Position numbers and translations under genes: made by a program
DNA from: Frederiksenia canicola
Lineage (GTDB): Bacteria; Pseudomonadota; Gammaproteobacteria; Enterobacterales; Pasteurellaceae
NCBI RefSeq assembly: GCF_011455495.1
Contig: NZ_CP015029.1
Span: 496,001 to 560,000, forward strand
Length of the DNA: 64,000 bases
Direction: 5' to 3'
Notes under the pieces: model-generated
Seen by the model: the letters and a program-made list of their open reading frames with translations, nothing else
Database searches by the model: none
Told to the model about the DNA's origin: nothing
In this document: positions 33,301-42,246 of the stretch, one piece after another
How the letters are laid out: each line of letters starts with the position of its first letter
Position numbering within the stretch: the first letter of the stretch is position 1

Positions 33301-36300
33301 AGGGGTTATTCAAAGTGGGCAGAACAGCTCGATTGATACTGCAAGCCAAACCGTGAATAACACGGGCGGTAAGTTGCTAGCTCAGGGGGATTTGAAGGTA
33401 AATGCCACCCTCCTTGAAAATCATCAGGGCGGTATTGAGGCCAACAATATCACGCTCAACCTCAGCTCTCTGCATCAAACGCAAGGTGTTATACAAGCTC
33501 GCCAGAATCAACAGGTTAGCACTGAGTCGCATCTACGTTCACTGAATGATAGTGTGATTGCGGCAGGTCAGCAATTAACGTTGGATGCCAAGGGGAAAAT
33601 AGATAATCAGCAAAGCCAAATCCGCAGTGGACAACAATTAACGCTGTCGGGGAAAGGCATCAATAATCAGCAGGGCGAGATATTCTCTGAAACCCGTAGT
33701 GTGAATCTCCATAGCCAACAGCAGGATTTTATCAATCAGCAGGGTAAAGTCAGTGCCGCAACACAGCTTGTGATTAAAAGCGGTTTGTTAAATAACGAAC
33801 AGGGGTTAATTCAAAGTGGTGGTGATGCCACTTTGCATACGGCTGATTTGAATAACCAACATACCCAAGCCAGCCAAGGTGAAGTGAAAGGTATTTTAAG
33901 TCTTGGTCAGCTAACGCTGAATGCGGTACAGCTGTTAAATCAACAAGGGTATATAGGTAGTCAAAAAGCACAGACGTTGGCACTTCAACAGCTCAATAAC
34001 CAACAGGGCATTATTTCTAGCCAAGCAAGTCAGTCTCTTACCATTCAAGACAAAGTGCAAAATCAGGCAGGGAGAATCAGTGGTGTTGGGTTATCAATAG
34101 TGGCGAAGCAACTCGCTAACAACGAAAATGGACAAATTTTGTCTAAAGACGCTTTGTCATTGTCTGTGGCAGAGTCCATTGATAACGCACAAGGTCATAT
34201 CGCGGCAACTCAAGCAGTGACTGTTACCACGAAAGCGTTAAATAACCAGCAAGGACAGCTTACTTCCCAAGCGAATGCGTTGGAGGTAAACACGCAGCAA
34301 GCGTTGAATAATCAACAAGGTGTGATGGCTGCACAGACTTCGCTGAATGTGACGGCAGCAGGATTAAATAATCAGGCAGGAAAAGTACAAACCGCTCAAG
34401 GAGAGCTAACGCTCAAGCTAAGCCAAGGTGAAGTACAAAATCAACAAGGCAGTATCAATGCGGGAGCAAATCTCACGCTACACGGTGGCAGCATCAATAA
34501 CCAACAAGGGCTGATTTTTGCTCATCAAGACAGCCATATTAATGTCGTGCAATCTGTCGCTAACACGGCACAGGGCAAAATACAGAGCCTTGGTGCGCTT
34601 CAGTTGAATGCCGCACAACTGGATAACCAAGGTGGCTTTATTCAGAGTACACAAAATATGGTGTTGACCGCGGCACAAATCCTCAATAACCGTGTGGCGG
34701 AGACAGGTTCACGGATTGAATCGGGTGCGAAATTAACGCTTGAGACTGCAGACTTAGCCAACCGCAATACCGTTGCGCAGAATCAAAGTCCGACACAAGG
34801 CATTATTGCCCAGCAGTTGGTATTGCAAAAAGCCAGCCAACTCGATAACCAACAAGGTGGAATTTATCTTGGCCAACGTGGTGAGTTCAATATCACTCAA
34901 CGCCTCAATAACCAACAGGGAGAAATCTTAAGTTGGGGTGACATTCAGCTGCTGGGTGGAAAATCACTGCAGATTGACAATCGAGAAGGTAAATTACAGG
35001 CTGAAAACCGCTTGGATATTCAAGCCAATCAGCTCTCGGGCGATGGTGTGCTGCAAGCCAATCACATTGATGTCAACCTTCAGGCGGATTTCACCGCAGA
35101 GCAAGATATTAATGCGAAAAGCACTTTATCCTTTGCCACACAGGGTAACCTCATCAATCGCAAAAAATTGTCCGCAAATGACCGCTTGCAGCTGACGGCT
35201 CAAGATATTACCAATGAACAAACAGGCAGAATCAGTGCGGCACAGACTGATTTGAATGCCAAAGCCACGGTCACGAATGAGGGGTTAATCAACAGCTTTA
35301 GCGATGATGACAATGCTAAAACCGTTATCAAAGCACAGCGTATTGAGAATATCGGTACGGGTCGCATTTATGGCGACGATGTGGCACTAGGTGCAGAGCA
35401 TATTTTAAATCAAGATAAAAATGGTAAATCAGCCACTATTGCTGCACGCAAGCGCCTAGATTTAGCGGGCAAAGAAATCATTAACGATACCCAACATTAC
35501 GATCCGAATTTGAAAACAGGCTCAACGATTTACAGTGAGGGTGATATTGTTTTTGGTCGCCAATTAAATCCAAATAACCATGCTGAGGGTACGGCAGAAG
35601 TATTAAGAAATAAAAGCAGTATTATTGAGGCGGGTGGAAATATTCATTTGAGTGTGAAAGAAACGCTTAATACGAATGAACACTTTACCACGGAAATGAA
35701 GGAATTTCCTGAAGAAGGAAATAAAGAGAAAATTGAATATATTTTAGTTAATTTGCAGGGTGATGATTTAAATAGTGGCTTTAAAGTCAAAGGTGATCGT
35801 TTTAACCATAAGCATTTAGGTGATGGGGTATATGATCATGTTTGGAATTATGGTTTAGCGAGAAAATTAGAGGACGATGAATTAAAAGCGGGTTATATCC
35901 CTGAAATGAGAAAAACCTGTTCTTCAGTAGATCCTAATGTTTGTTTTTATCAGCCAAGAGTGTTTTATGATAATCAATATGGTATTTGGAAGAGATTTGA
36001 AATTACTCCTCCATCAGATAGTTTCACTCTACCTGAACACATCCCAACATTAAGAGCTGAGCCGACTAAACCAAGGAGAAGGTTCTTGGGTGGGAGAAGA
36101 TATGCTGAGCGACTAAAAGCATATGAAGAAGATTTCAAGAAGTATAAACAAGAAGTGGAAGAATATAATGTAGCGATTAAGCCTTATGTCGATTGGGTTG
36201 AGAAACATCAAGATACCTTTGATGAGCTCAATGATGCTATCAAGCAGCATAATAGACATTATGCATATGATCTAACTCGACGTTGGGGGCTGAGCGTTTC

Positions 36301-39300
36301 AGAAAAGAAAGTCTATAAATCCGAGGTAAAAACATCTCTACCAGGTCAACTCCTTGCAGGAAAGGATATTCATATTCAAGGTTATCTTGAAAATGATAAA
36401 AGTACGATTATTTCCGGCCAGTCTATATCTGGAGCAGTAAAGAACAAAGATGAACAAGGCGTAAGAAGAGATCATTTTCCTGGCAGGAAACGTTGGTATG
36501 AAGGGAGACACCGTGGTGGCTTAAAACGAAGATGGGAGTGGCGTAATTCACAAGAAGGGGCTTACACCCGTATTGAAAATGACACGTTTGACATGAATCT
36601 CTACACCTACCTAACCCATCAGGTGGTCGAACCGATTACGCCAAAACAGCCAGAAGAGTCGAATTTAGTGAGCTTAACCCAGTTAAACGACTATGTGGCG
36701 AATAAAATCGAGCGTGCGGATGTTGCTCGCATTGATGCTGTCGCCTTTGATTCAGAAACGAGTTTAAAAAATCTTGAGCGTAACAATAGCTCGATTTCAA
36801 CTTCTCGTTTAACGGATGCAAGTGGGGCGGATTTGGCGAAACTCACGCAGTTTACGCCTTCGGGTAATTCGCCAGACACGAAAAATGAGATTGACCGTTT
36901 AGCACAAGGGGATTTTGAAATCCGTAGTGTGACGGTCGATACGCGCTTGCCAAATCAAGGTTTATATCGCATCAATCCTGCAGCAAATAGCCATTTTATT
37001 GTGGAAACCGATCCTGATTTTACCAACCAAAAACGTTGGTTGAGTTCGGATTATATGTTTAATGCCCTACGCTATGAGCCGAATGCGACCCAAAAACGCT
37101 TGGGGGATGGTTTCTATGAGCAGCGTTTAGTGCGTGAGCAAATTAACAGCTTAACGGGGCGCCAGTTCCTTGGCAACTACACCGATTTTGATAGCCAATA
37201 CCGCGGATTAATGGATGCGGGGGTCAGCTTTGCGCAAAAATTTAATTTGCAGCCAGGGATTAGCCTCAGTCCTGCGCAAGTTGCACAATTAACGAGTGAT
37301 ATTGTTTGGTTTGAATCACAAAGTGTGACCTTGCCAAATGGCAAGGTTGAACAAGTCTTAGTGCCGAAGGTGTATGCCCTTGCGCGTAAAGGCGATATTG
37401 ATGGTAAGGGTACGCTGATTTCAGGCAACCGTGTACGCCTTAATGCGACTCAGCTTGTCAATGAAGGGACAATTGCAGGGCGGGAGTTTGTGCAATTTAA
37501 TGCCGAAAGCTTGAAAAACAGCGGAAAATTCAGCGCCGGTGTGTTGCAGGGCGAGGTCTCTGGTGATGCAGAGAATATCGGTGGTGTGCTAGAGGCGGAT
37601 AATGCGCTGTTGCTCAACATTGGTGGGGATTTTACGCACCGCTCAACTACACAGACGACAAATGTGGATTTAGCGGGCTATAAACGCACAGACACCACCT
37701 TAGACCGCAAGGCGTTGTTACACGTCAAAGGTAAAAATGGGGCATTACAGCTTACAGCAAATAACATTACCTTAACGGGCGCAGACATTATCAACGACGA
37801 CCAAGGTCAGACCTATATCTCGGCGAAAAATAACCTCAACCTCAATGCATTGGAGGTAGGCTTTGATGAGAAGATGGGAGAAGGCGACCACTATCGTAAT
37901 GAAAAAGTGCAAGATGTGGTGGTGAGCCGTATTCAAGGCGGCGGAGATGTCACCTTGAAAGGACATAATATTCTGTCGGAAGGCTCTGTGCTTGAAGCGG
38001 AGAAACGTTTAATTGCCTTGGCAGAAAATGACTTAACACTCTCCAGTGCGAATCGTCACAGCGATTATGAAGAGTATCACCACACCAAATCAGGCAGTGC
38101 CTTTGGCAGTTCGAAACACACCACGTTAGACACCAAACAGCAGAAGCTTAAACAAGGCAACAAACTGTCGGGAGAGGAAATTATTCTGTCTGCGGGTAAT
38201 GATGTCACGGCGAAGAATGCCCAAATCATTGCAGATAAAGACATCACGATTTATGGCGGAAACGATGTCACTTTCAGTGCTGACACAAACTATTTTAAAG
38301 AAACGCACGTTGAGAAAAAATCCAAGTCAGGCGTATTGAATGGTGGCAATATTGGTGTGACCTTTGGCAAGAAGAGTCAAACCTTGGAAACCGAAGCTGA
38401 AGGCTGGACGCAAAGTGATGCTCGTGGGGTATTGGGCAGCTTAAACGGTAACATCAGTGTGAAAGCAGGCAACCAAGCGACCCTGTTAGGCTCAGAGCTG
38501 GTGGTGCAGAAAACCCCAGACCATTCTATTGTTGTCGAAGGAAAATCGGCGACCGTTGAAGCGGGCAAAGATATTCTGACCACAAAAGAACGCCATGAAC
38601 AGAAGCAGTCGGGCTTAACGATTGAGTTCAGCTCTGCGGTGACGGACACCGCTTTTGCGGTGAAAAATGCGGTGAAGCGTTCGGGGCAAGTGAAAGACGA
38701 CAAGCTAAGTGCACTATTAAAAGTGAAAGCTGCGAATGAAGCGGTGGAGACCGTTGAAAAGGCAAAAGAGACGATTGAGGCACTTCAAAATGCGGCAAAC
38801 GCCACTGAGGCTTTGAATAATTCCGATTTCAAAATTGCGGTGAATGTCGGTTCAAGTAAGTCAGTCTCGACAAGCAACACTGAGCAAATTACTCACCAAG
38901 CCTCAGAGCTAAGTGGTGGGCGCGTTATCGTCAAATCCACTGAAGGCGATACCAATATCATTGGCTCTAAGATTGATGCGCTGGAAGCAGAATTAGCCGG
39001 TAAAAATGTCAATTTACTGGGTGTAGAAGACAGCCAACGTAACCGCAGTGATAATAAAAACAGCGGTTGGAAAGTGGGCGTATTCCTCGGTAAATCGGGT
39101 GGCTCACAAGGTTTTGGAATTGAAGGCTCAGTCCAAATCGGCAAAGGGCATTCAAACTCTGATTCGGTCGAAAATCGCCATACGGAAGTGAATGCGAACA
39201 AGGTCAACATTAACGCCACGGAAACCACCACAGTGAAAGGTGCGGTGGTGAATGCTGACCACCTCCAGCTTGACACCAAGAATCTGCATATTGAAAGTGT

Positions 39301-41371
39301 GCAAGACCGCGAAAAATATGACAGTAAACAGACGCAAGCGGGAGCGAGTGCCTCGGTGGCGATTTACGGCAGTGGTTCGAGTGTCTCTGCACAAGCCAGT
39401 CGCAACAAAGCGAATGTGGATTACGCCCAAGTAGCAACCCAATCGGGCTTTAATATCAAGCAAAGCTCGGCGATTAACGTTTCTGAAAACACCCATTTGA
39501 AAGGCGGCATCATCAATGCGGAAGGTGACAGCGCAAACCACCGTATGAAAACGGGCACCTTGACGACAGAAGATATTCAAAACCACAGTGATATTGAAAT
39601 CAGCTCGGTATCGGTGGGTGCAAGTACGGATATGAGCCAAATGTCGGGTCAAGCGATAAGTGCAGCCTTGAGTGCGCTAGGCAATAAGAGTGAGCACGAG
39701 AGCAGCACGACTAAATCGGCGATAAGTGGCAACATTCAAATCCAGCTCACGGACAGTGAAGGTCAGCAACAGAAGACCGGTAAAACCGCGGAGGAAACTC
39801 TGGCTACACTCAACCGCGACATAGCCAATGCGAATGAGAATGTGGCGAAGCAGGATTTGACGAAAATCCAAGAAAGCCAAGAAATGGCACAAGTGATAGG
39901 CGAGTTGTCACAGAGTTGGTTAAATCGCGCAGTGAAAGCCCCACTTGAAGAGGCGGATAAGAAACGTCAAGAGGCTGAAGAAATAGCGAAAACTAACCCA
40001 GCTCAAGCAGAACGCCTCAGAAGCGAAGCAAAAGCCCTTGAAGCGGAATATGGTTTGGGTAGTAACTTACAAATGGGTGTGCGAGCCGCGACCGCAGCAT
40101 TACAAGGTTTAGCGACGGGAGATGTTAAACAAGCGGCGGTGGGTGCGATTTCGCCTTACTTAAACAAAGCGATAAAAGAAGCGACCACAAACGCAGATGG
40201 CAGCCTCAACAAAGAAGCGAATTTAATTGCTCACACGATTTTGGGGGTGGTGGAAGCGAAAGCGACAGGCAATAATGCTGTCGCAGGCGGACTGGCTGCG
40301 CTTACGGCAGAAGCGGCTGCGCCAATTGTGATGCAACAGCTTTATGGCACGGACAATCCAGGGAATCTCACGGAGAAGCAAAAACAGAATGTTGCCAATC
40401 TTAGCCAAATTGCAGCCGGTTTGGCAGGTGGTTTAGTGGGGGATAGCACAGCGAGTGGTATTAGTGGAGCTGAGATTGGGAAACGGGCTGTGGAGAATAA
40501 TCTCCTAAGCCGAGAAGATGACGAATATGTTTTTGATAGTAATGAGCTATTTGATAAAAACAAGTCATTAGATGAGAGAAGAAAGGCTAAAACTTCAGAT
40601 CTATTAATTAAAGATGGTTATATCAATCATCTCATTAAGTTATATCAAGAAGATCCGAATAAGTTAAATTTAGTTCAAAGAAATTATTTAAATACAGAGC
40701 TGACTAAAATAGCAAAATCTTACGATATACCGGTCACAGACTTATATAATTGGGACTTTAATAACTCTATTAAGAGAGATGACTCAAAATTATCAAGTTA
40801 CTTGGCGTTAAATGAATATGCCCAAAATCAGTCTTATGAAGGTAAGCAAGCAAAATCATTTGCTGTGGGAATGGCTACAGTTCCAGTAGCTTATGGAATA
40901 GATAAGTTTATAAGGCTTTATCCTCAAGTTACAGAGTTCATTGCGACTAACCCTATAAAGTCTGAGGCAGCAGTTGTTTTTGGATACAACACAGGCAAGT
41001 CTGTAGGCGAAGGAACACTTATTCAAGATGGAAGATTAAATTCATCGGTGGTCGAAGATATAGTGAAGGATACAGGAAAAACGATTGCCTTAGGTAAGCT
41101 ATCTTTCGGGCAACAAGTAGGCTATGGGATGGCGGTTGATTATCTGTATGAAGTTAATAAGCATAATGCGACAGATCATTCTATAAAAACCGAGATGGTT
41201 GGCTCTGTTGCGGGTTCTTCAGCTTCCGTGAGTATGGAAGGTTTATCAAAAGTTTTACCTAAATTTAATGGGGCTGCTAGAATTATTACTAATACTATAG
41301 TTAGCGATATAGTATCAGATAAAGCTCAAGAAAAATATCAAGAGTATATAAAGAAGTCAGAGGAAAAATAA
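30365..41371 (+). CDS. cdiA: CdiA/FhaB large exoprotein with VENN-delimited toxin tail
   Basis: 3668 residues from ATG 30365; earlier in-frame starts lack the extended signal peptide. Order: extended signal peptide (MNKKCFRVIFSKTLQ to cleavage near TLA-ET, residue 66); TPS haemagglutination domain (about 66-330, ANPSGIHCQGCG at 178); hundreds of residues of FHA-1 repeats with recurring NNQQG (about 580-1650); a non-repetitive Tyr/Pro- and charge-rich region (about 1770-2080), where CDI proteins carry the receptor-binding part; FHA-2 repeats (about 2450-3080); pretoxin (3110-3375); VENN at 3376-3379; variable tail 3380-3668. The tail is Gly/Ala-rich with hydrophobic helices and no recognisable nuclease motif, so a membrane-acting toxin is inferred. 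Uptake signals lie inside the signal-peptide and TPS coding parts. Confidence 0.93.
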   Translation: MNKKCFRVIFSKTLQCLVVTSELAKAEGKAKESNSFSDLQIFARIRPLVFSLFCALGLVSTPTLAETLIIQADKSAPKYQQPIILQTANGLPQVNIQTPNDKGLSHNKYSKFDVDTKGAILNNSRTNVQTQQAGWVQGNPYLAKGEAKVILNEVNSNDPSLLKGYVEVAGKKAGVIIANPSGIHCQGCGIINSDRATFTTGKPHIQNGNLESFVVEKGKVSIDGKGLDNSRVDYTEILAREVQANAGVWSKKETKVITGKNTLKRSDSAKDLQIIHSNQPLADEAQPQFAVDVGELGGMYSGKIHLIGTEQGVGVRNAGHIGASGETLTIDSKGRIINTGTLNANQAINLTATKGIANTGKIENRQGDIHLSTKADIKQDGSIVARQGNIHKHADTTISQQGETVAKGDVRYQAQTINASQDSLIAAGVTIQDNNNGEVRTLDTQSAQGKSLQVSATDQATLQGKNIASGTFNLHAGSVNVNHSQNSAHTIVVQGTTGNIDANSALFTAQADLQLKTPKALSTQSSHLTANNIHTEQASLNAQNATWKQTGTDDFHLKGNELITSGGAFSTQGDFKVEANQLDNAQGTLSSAKSLTLKVGKTLNSEGGQLLAGEDLHLTTSNLNNDGGLVYAKQNVEVVATESIHNQNTNSDNKGIVAGKALQLSTTTLSNQQGRVASVEGASITTKGLNNDGGKIATDSQLALNAVEISNNVGAVLAADKANLAFTTLSQKAGRIESVQLALTGDVLDSTEQSQILGEQVNIHLNERFAQRDSQLAASESLLLKSKHIDNQSSRIQSLNKLEVKANALRNQNGVISSAKDATFNVAQRLMQFAGNIGAAHLTLNVGELHSTAQSVISGEDVSLSSQGQVNNQHSEISANNHLSIRSQAVDNQQGLLLAEHGTLQLNTHQHKLNNQTGKIIAGDSLQLETGEIGNQQGILQGKSSLHIDSHQQALDNHEGKVLTEGVLDLTIGQLLNIQGVIQSGQNSSIDTASQTVNNTGGKLLAQGDLKVNATLLENHQGGIEANNITLNLSSLHQTQGVIQARQNQQVSTESHLRSLNDSVIAAGQQLTLDAKGKIDNQQSQIRSGQQLTLSGKGINNQQGEIFSETRSVNLHSQQQDFINQQGKVSAATQLVIKSGLLNNEQGLIQSGGDATLHTADLNNQHTQASQGEVKGILSLGQLTLNAVQLLNQQGYIGSQKAQTLALQQLNNQQGIISSQASQSLTIQDKVQNQAGRISGVGLSIVAKQLANNENGQILSKDALSLSVAESIDNAQGHIAATQAVTVTTKALNNQQGQLTSQANALEVNTQQALNNQQGVMAAQTSLNVTAAGLNNQAGKVQTAQGELTLKLSQGEVQNQQGSINAGANLTLHGGSINNQQGLIFAHQDSHINVVQSVANTAQGKIQSLGALQLNAAQLDNQGGFIQSTQNMVLTAAQILNNRVAETGSRIESGAKLTLETADLANRNTVAQNQSPTQGIIAQQLVLQKASQLDNQQGGIYLGQRGEFNITQRLNNQQGEILSWGDIQLLGGKSLQIDNREGKLQAENRLDIQANQLSGDGVLQANHIDVNLQADFTAEQDINAKSTLSFATQGNLINRKKLSANDRLQLTAQDITNEQTGRISAAQTDLNAKATVTNEGLINSFSDDDNAKTVIKAQRIENIGTGRIYGDDVALGAEHILNQDKNGKSATIAARKRLDLAGKEIINDTQHYDPNLKTGSTIYSEGDIVFGRQLNPNNHAEGTAEVLRNKSSIIEAGGNIHLSVKETLNTNEHFTTEMKEFPEEGNKEKIEYILVNLQGDDLNSGFKVKGDRFNHKHLGDGVYDHVWNYGLARKLEDDELKAGYIPEMRKTCSSVDPNVCFYQPRVFYDNQYGIWKRFEITPPSDSFTLPEHIPTLRAEPTKPRRRFLGGRRYAERLKAYEEDFKKYKQEVEEYNVAIKPYVDWVEKHQDTFDELNDAIKQHNRHYAYDLTRRWGLSVSEKKVYKSEVKTSLPGQLLAGKDIHIQGYLENDKSTIISGQSISGAVKNKDEQGVRRDHFPGRKRWYEGRHRGGLKRRWEWRNSQEGAYTRIENDTFDMNLYTYLTHQVVEPITPKQPEESNLVSLTQLNDYVANKIERADVARIDAVAFDSETSLKNLERNNSSISTSRLTDASGADLAKLTQFTPSGNSPDTKNEIDRLAQGDFEIRSVTVDTRLPNQGLYRINPAANSHFIVETDPDFTNQKRWLSSDYMFNALRYEPNATQKRLGDGFYEQRLVREQINSLTGRQFLGNYTDFDSQYRGLMDAGVSFAQKFNLQPGISLSPAQVAQLTSDIVWFESQSVTLPNGKVEQVLVPKVYALARKGDIDGKGTLISGNRVRLNATQLVNEGTIAGREFVQFNAESLKNSGKFSAGVLQGEVSGDAENIGGVLEADNALLLNIGGDFTHRSTTQTTNVDLAGYKRTDTTLDRKALLHVKGKNGALQLTANNITLTGADIINDDQGQTYISAKNNLNLNALEVGFDEKMGEGDHYRNEKVQDVVVSRIQGGGDVTLKGHNILSEGSVLEAEKRLIALAENDLTLSSANRHSDYEEYHHTKSGSAFGSSKHTTLDTKQQKLKQGNKLSGEEIILSAGNDVTAKNAQIIADKDITIYGGNDVTFSADTNYFKETHVEKKSKSGVLNGGNIGVTFGKKSQTLETEAEGWTQSDARGVLGSLNGNISVKAGNQATLLGSELVVQKTPDHSIVVEGKSATVEAGKDILTTKERHEQKQSGLTIEFSSAVTDTAFAVKNAVKRSGQVKDDKLSALLKVKAANEAVETVEKAKETIEALQNAANATEALNNSDFKIAVNVGSSKSVSTSNTEQITHQASELSGGRVIVKSTEGDTNIIGSKIDALEAELAGKNVNLLGVEDSQRNRSDNKNSGWKVGVFLGKSGGSQGFGIEGSVQIGKGHSNSDSVENRHTEVNANKVNINATETTTVKGAVVNADHLQLDTKNLHIESVQDREKYDSKQTQAGASASVAIYGSGSSVSAQASRNKANVDYAQVATQSGFNIKQSSAINVSENTHLKGGIINAEGDSANHRMKTGTLTTEDIQNHSDIEISSVSVGASTDMSQMSGQAISAALSALGNKSEHESSTTKSAISGNIQIQLTDSEGQQQKTGKTAEETLATLNRDIANANENVAKQDLTKIQESQEMAQVIGELSQSWLNRAVKAPLEEADKKRQEAEEIAKTNPAQAERLRSEAKALEAEYGLGSNLQMGVRAATAALQGLATGDVKQAAVGAISPYLNKAIKEATTNADGSLNKEANLIAHTILGVVEAKATGNNAVAGGLAALTAEAAAPIVMQQLYGTDNPGNLTEKQKQNVANLSQIAAGLAGGLVGDSTASGISGAEIGKRAVENNLLSREDDEYVFDSNELFDKNKSLDERRKAKTSDLLIKDGYINHLIKLYQEDPNKLNLVQRNYLNTELTKIAKSYDIPVTDLYNWDFNNSIKRDDSKLSSYLALNEYAQNQSYEGKQAKSFAVGMATVPVAYGIDKFIRLYPQVTEFIATNPIKSEAAVVFGYNTGKSVGEGTLIQDGRLNSSVVEDIVKDTGKTIALGKLSFGQQVGYGMAVDYLYEVNKHNATDHSIKTEMVGSVAGSSASVSMEGLSKVLPKFNGAARIITNTIVSDIVSDKAQEKYQEYIKKSEEK
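32100..35300 (+). repeat. FHA-1 repeat region within cdiA
   Basis: Dozens of short degenerate coding repeats of about 20 residues with a core (L/I)(D/N)NQQG, for example near residues 900-1500. They are expected to fold as a long right-handed beta-helix filament projecting from the cell. Confidence 0.85.
39133..39477 (+). repeat. cdiA segment repeated in the orphan module at 43.9 kb
   Basis: About 345 bp of FHA-2 coding sequence, from the codons for IGKGHSNSDSVENRH onward, is matched with a small number of differences at 43916-44260. A shorter, deleted copy lies at 45766-45890. Confidence 0.85.
39438..40440 (+). repeat. cdiA pretoxin repeat, copy 1
   Basis: About 1003 bp that appear identical to 45889-46891. 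They encode the end of FHA-2 and most of the pretoxin domain. A few differences follow up to VENN, after which the two toxin tails are unrelated. Confidence 0.9.
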
Positions 41372-41372
41372 A

Positions 41373-41573
41373 ATGAAATCAGTATTCTTCTTGTTTTTAG
41401 GTTACATAGTAATTTCCTTTATTGTATTTTTTTCATATGTTGCACTTGAATTTGTTTTTGATACTAAATATATAAAGTATGAGCTGTTATTAAAAGAATC
41501 ATTTGCAGATTCGCTATACCCATACGGTATAATTATATTTTTTAAATTTTTATTTTCTAAGAAAACTAATTGA
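41373..41573 (+). CDS. Probable CdiI immunity protein, membrane type (module 0)
   Basis: 66 residues, starting 1 bp after the cdiA stop. One strong hydrophobic helix (residues 3-30), then FDTKYIKYELLLKESFADSLYPYG, then a second short hydrophobic stretch. Position and size fit an immunity protein to the adjacent CdiA tail. Being membrane-embedded, it suggests the toxin acts on the inner membrane. Two diverged copies follow in tandem. Confidence 0.75.
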   Translation: MKSVFFLFLGYIVISFIVFFSYVALEFVFDTKYIKYELLLKESFADSLYPYGIIIFFKFLFSKKTN

Positions 41574-41574
41574 A

Positions 41575-41709
41575 GGAGTGTCTTTAAAAATTCCTTCTCT
41601 AAATGGAGGCGACAAGATAATATCTAACACCATACTTAGTGATGTGTCATCTGAAAAAGCTAAGGAAATATACGAAAGTTATAAAAAAGAGGAAGAAAAT
41701 AGCAGATGA
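41575..41709 (+). pseudogene. Remnant of a CdiA toxin tail (module 1)
   Basis: About 44 in-frame codons without a start (PSLNGGDKIISNTILSDV, then SSEKAKEIYESYKKEEE) resemble the last 40 residues of the main CdiA (FNGAARIITNTIVSDIVSDK). The stop overlaps the next immunity gene by 4 nt. Only the toxin's 3' end is left. Confidence 0.8.
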
Positions 41710-41912
41710 TGAGTAATATATTTTGGGTTTTAATGGGGTTTTTAGGTGCTTGGATAATTTTTTTTGGTTTTTATATTTTTCTTGAGTTTAGTGTTGATAG
41801 GAAATATATTAATTACCAATTGTTATTAGAAGAGTCTTTTAAAGATTTATTATATCCATATTTTTTAGTTGTTTTTTTTAAGTTTTTACTGGCTAAAAGA
41901 GATAGTAGGTGA
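41706..41912 (+). CDS. Orphan immunity protein, membrane type (module 1)
   Basis: 68 residues (or 67 from the next ATG). It is clearly related to the immunity protein at 41373: hydrophobic N-terminal helix, then FSVDRKYINYQLLLEESFKDLLYPYFL, then VVFFKFLLAK. Its cognate toxin survives only as the 135-bp tail before it. It would protect against a sibling toxin variant. Confidence 0.75.
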   Translation: MMSNIFWVLMGFLGAWIIFFGFYIFLEFSVDRKYINYQLLLEESFKDLLYPYFLVVFFKFLLAKRDSR

Positions 41913-42113
41913 TAAAAATATTACTTTGGATCTTCCTAATTTTTACATCTGTATGGGGAGGTTTTTTTCGGGTATTACATATTCTTGGAGATTATTTTTG
42001 ATAAAAAATATATTAATTATACCTTATTGTTAGAGGAGTCTTTTAAGGATGTAATTTATCCGCGTCTTGTAATTGTATTGGTCAAAGTTTTATTTTCAAA
42101 GAAACTTAAATAG
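41909..42113 (+). pseudogene. Frameshifted third copy of the membrane immunity gene
   Basis: From a GTG at 41909, a hydrophobic N-terminus runs to a stop after GDYF. In the next frame the homology continues as IIFDKKYINYTLLLEESFKD, then VIYPRL. A single frameshift near 41995 separates the halves. It overlaps the preceding gene. Confidence 0.75.
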
Positions 42114-42246
42114 ATAAATAAATTTTAACTATATGATGCGATGGTTTGTCATAGATTTTTGGATTGGTTATCTGGAATCCCAGTAAATTGGAGAGACGTC
42201 TTGCTATCTGGAGTATAGCCTTCAATAGGTGGGGTGTTAAGGCACA
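42114..42246. other. Gap between immunity remnants and module 2
   Basis: 133 bp with no intact reading frame. It is probably the scar of the deletion that removed the 5' part of module 2; no promoter could be assigned with confidence. Confidence 0.4.

Noticed and set aside
32100..35300. CRISPR-like periodicity
   Set aside because: The repeats are degenerate, coding and in frame within cdiA, with no constant repeat/spacer structure. No CRISPR array or cas gene is present in the window.
30332..40563. Many open frames opposite or out of frame with cdiA
   Set aside because: Shadows produced by the repetitive coding sequence; all lie inside the single long reading frame, and several recur wherever the same repeat recurs.
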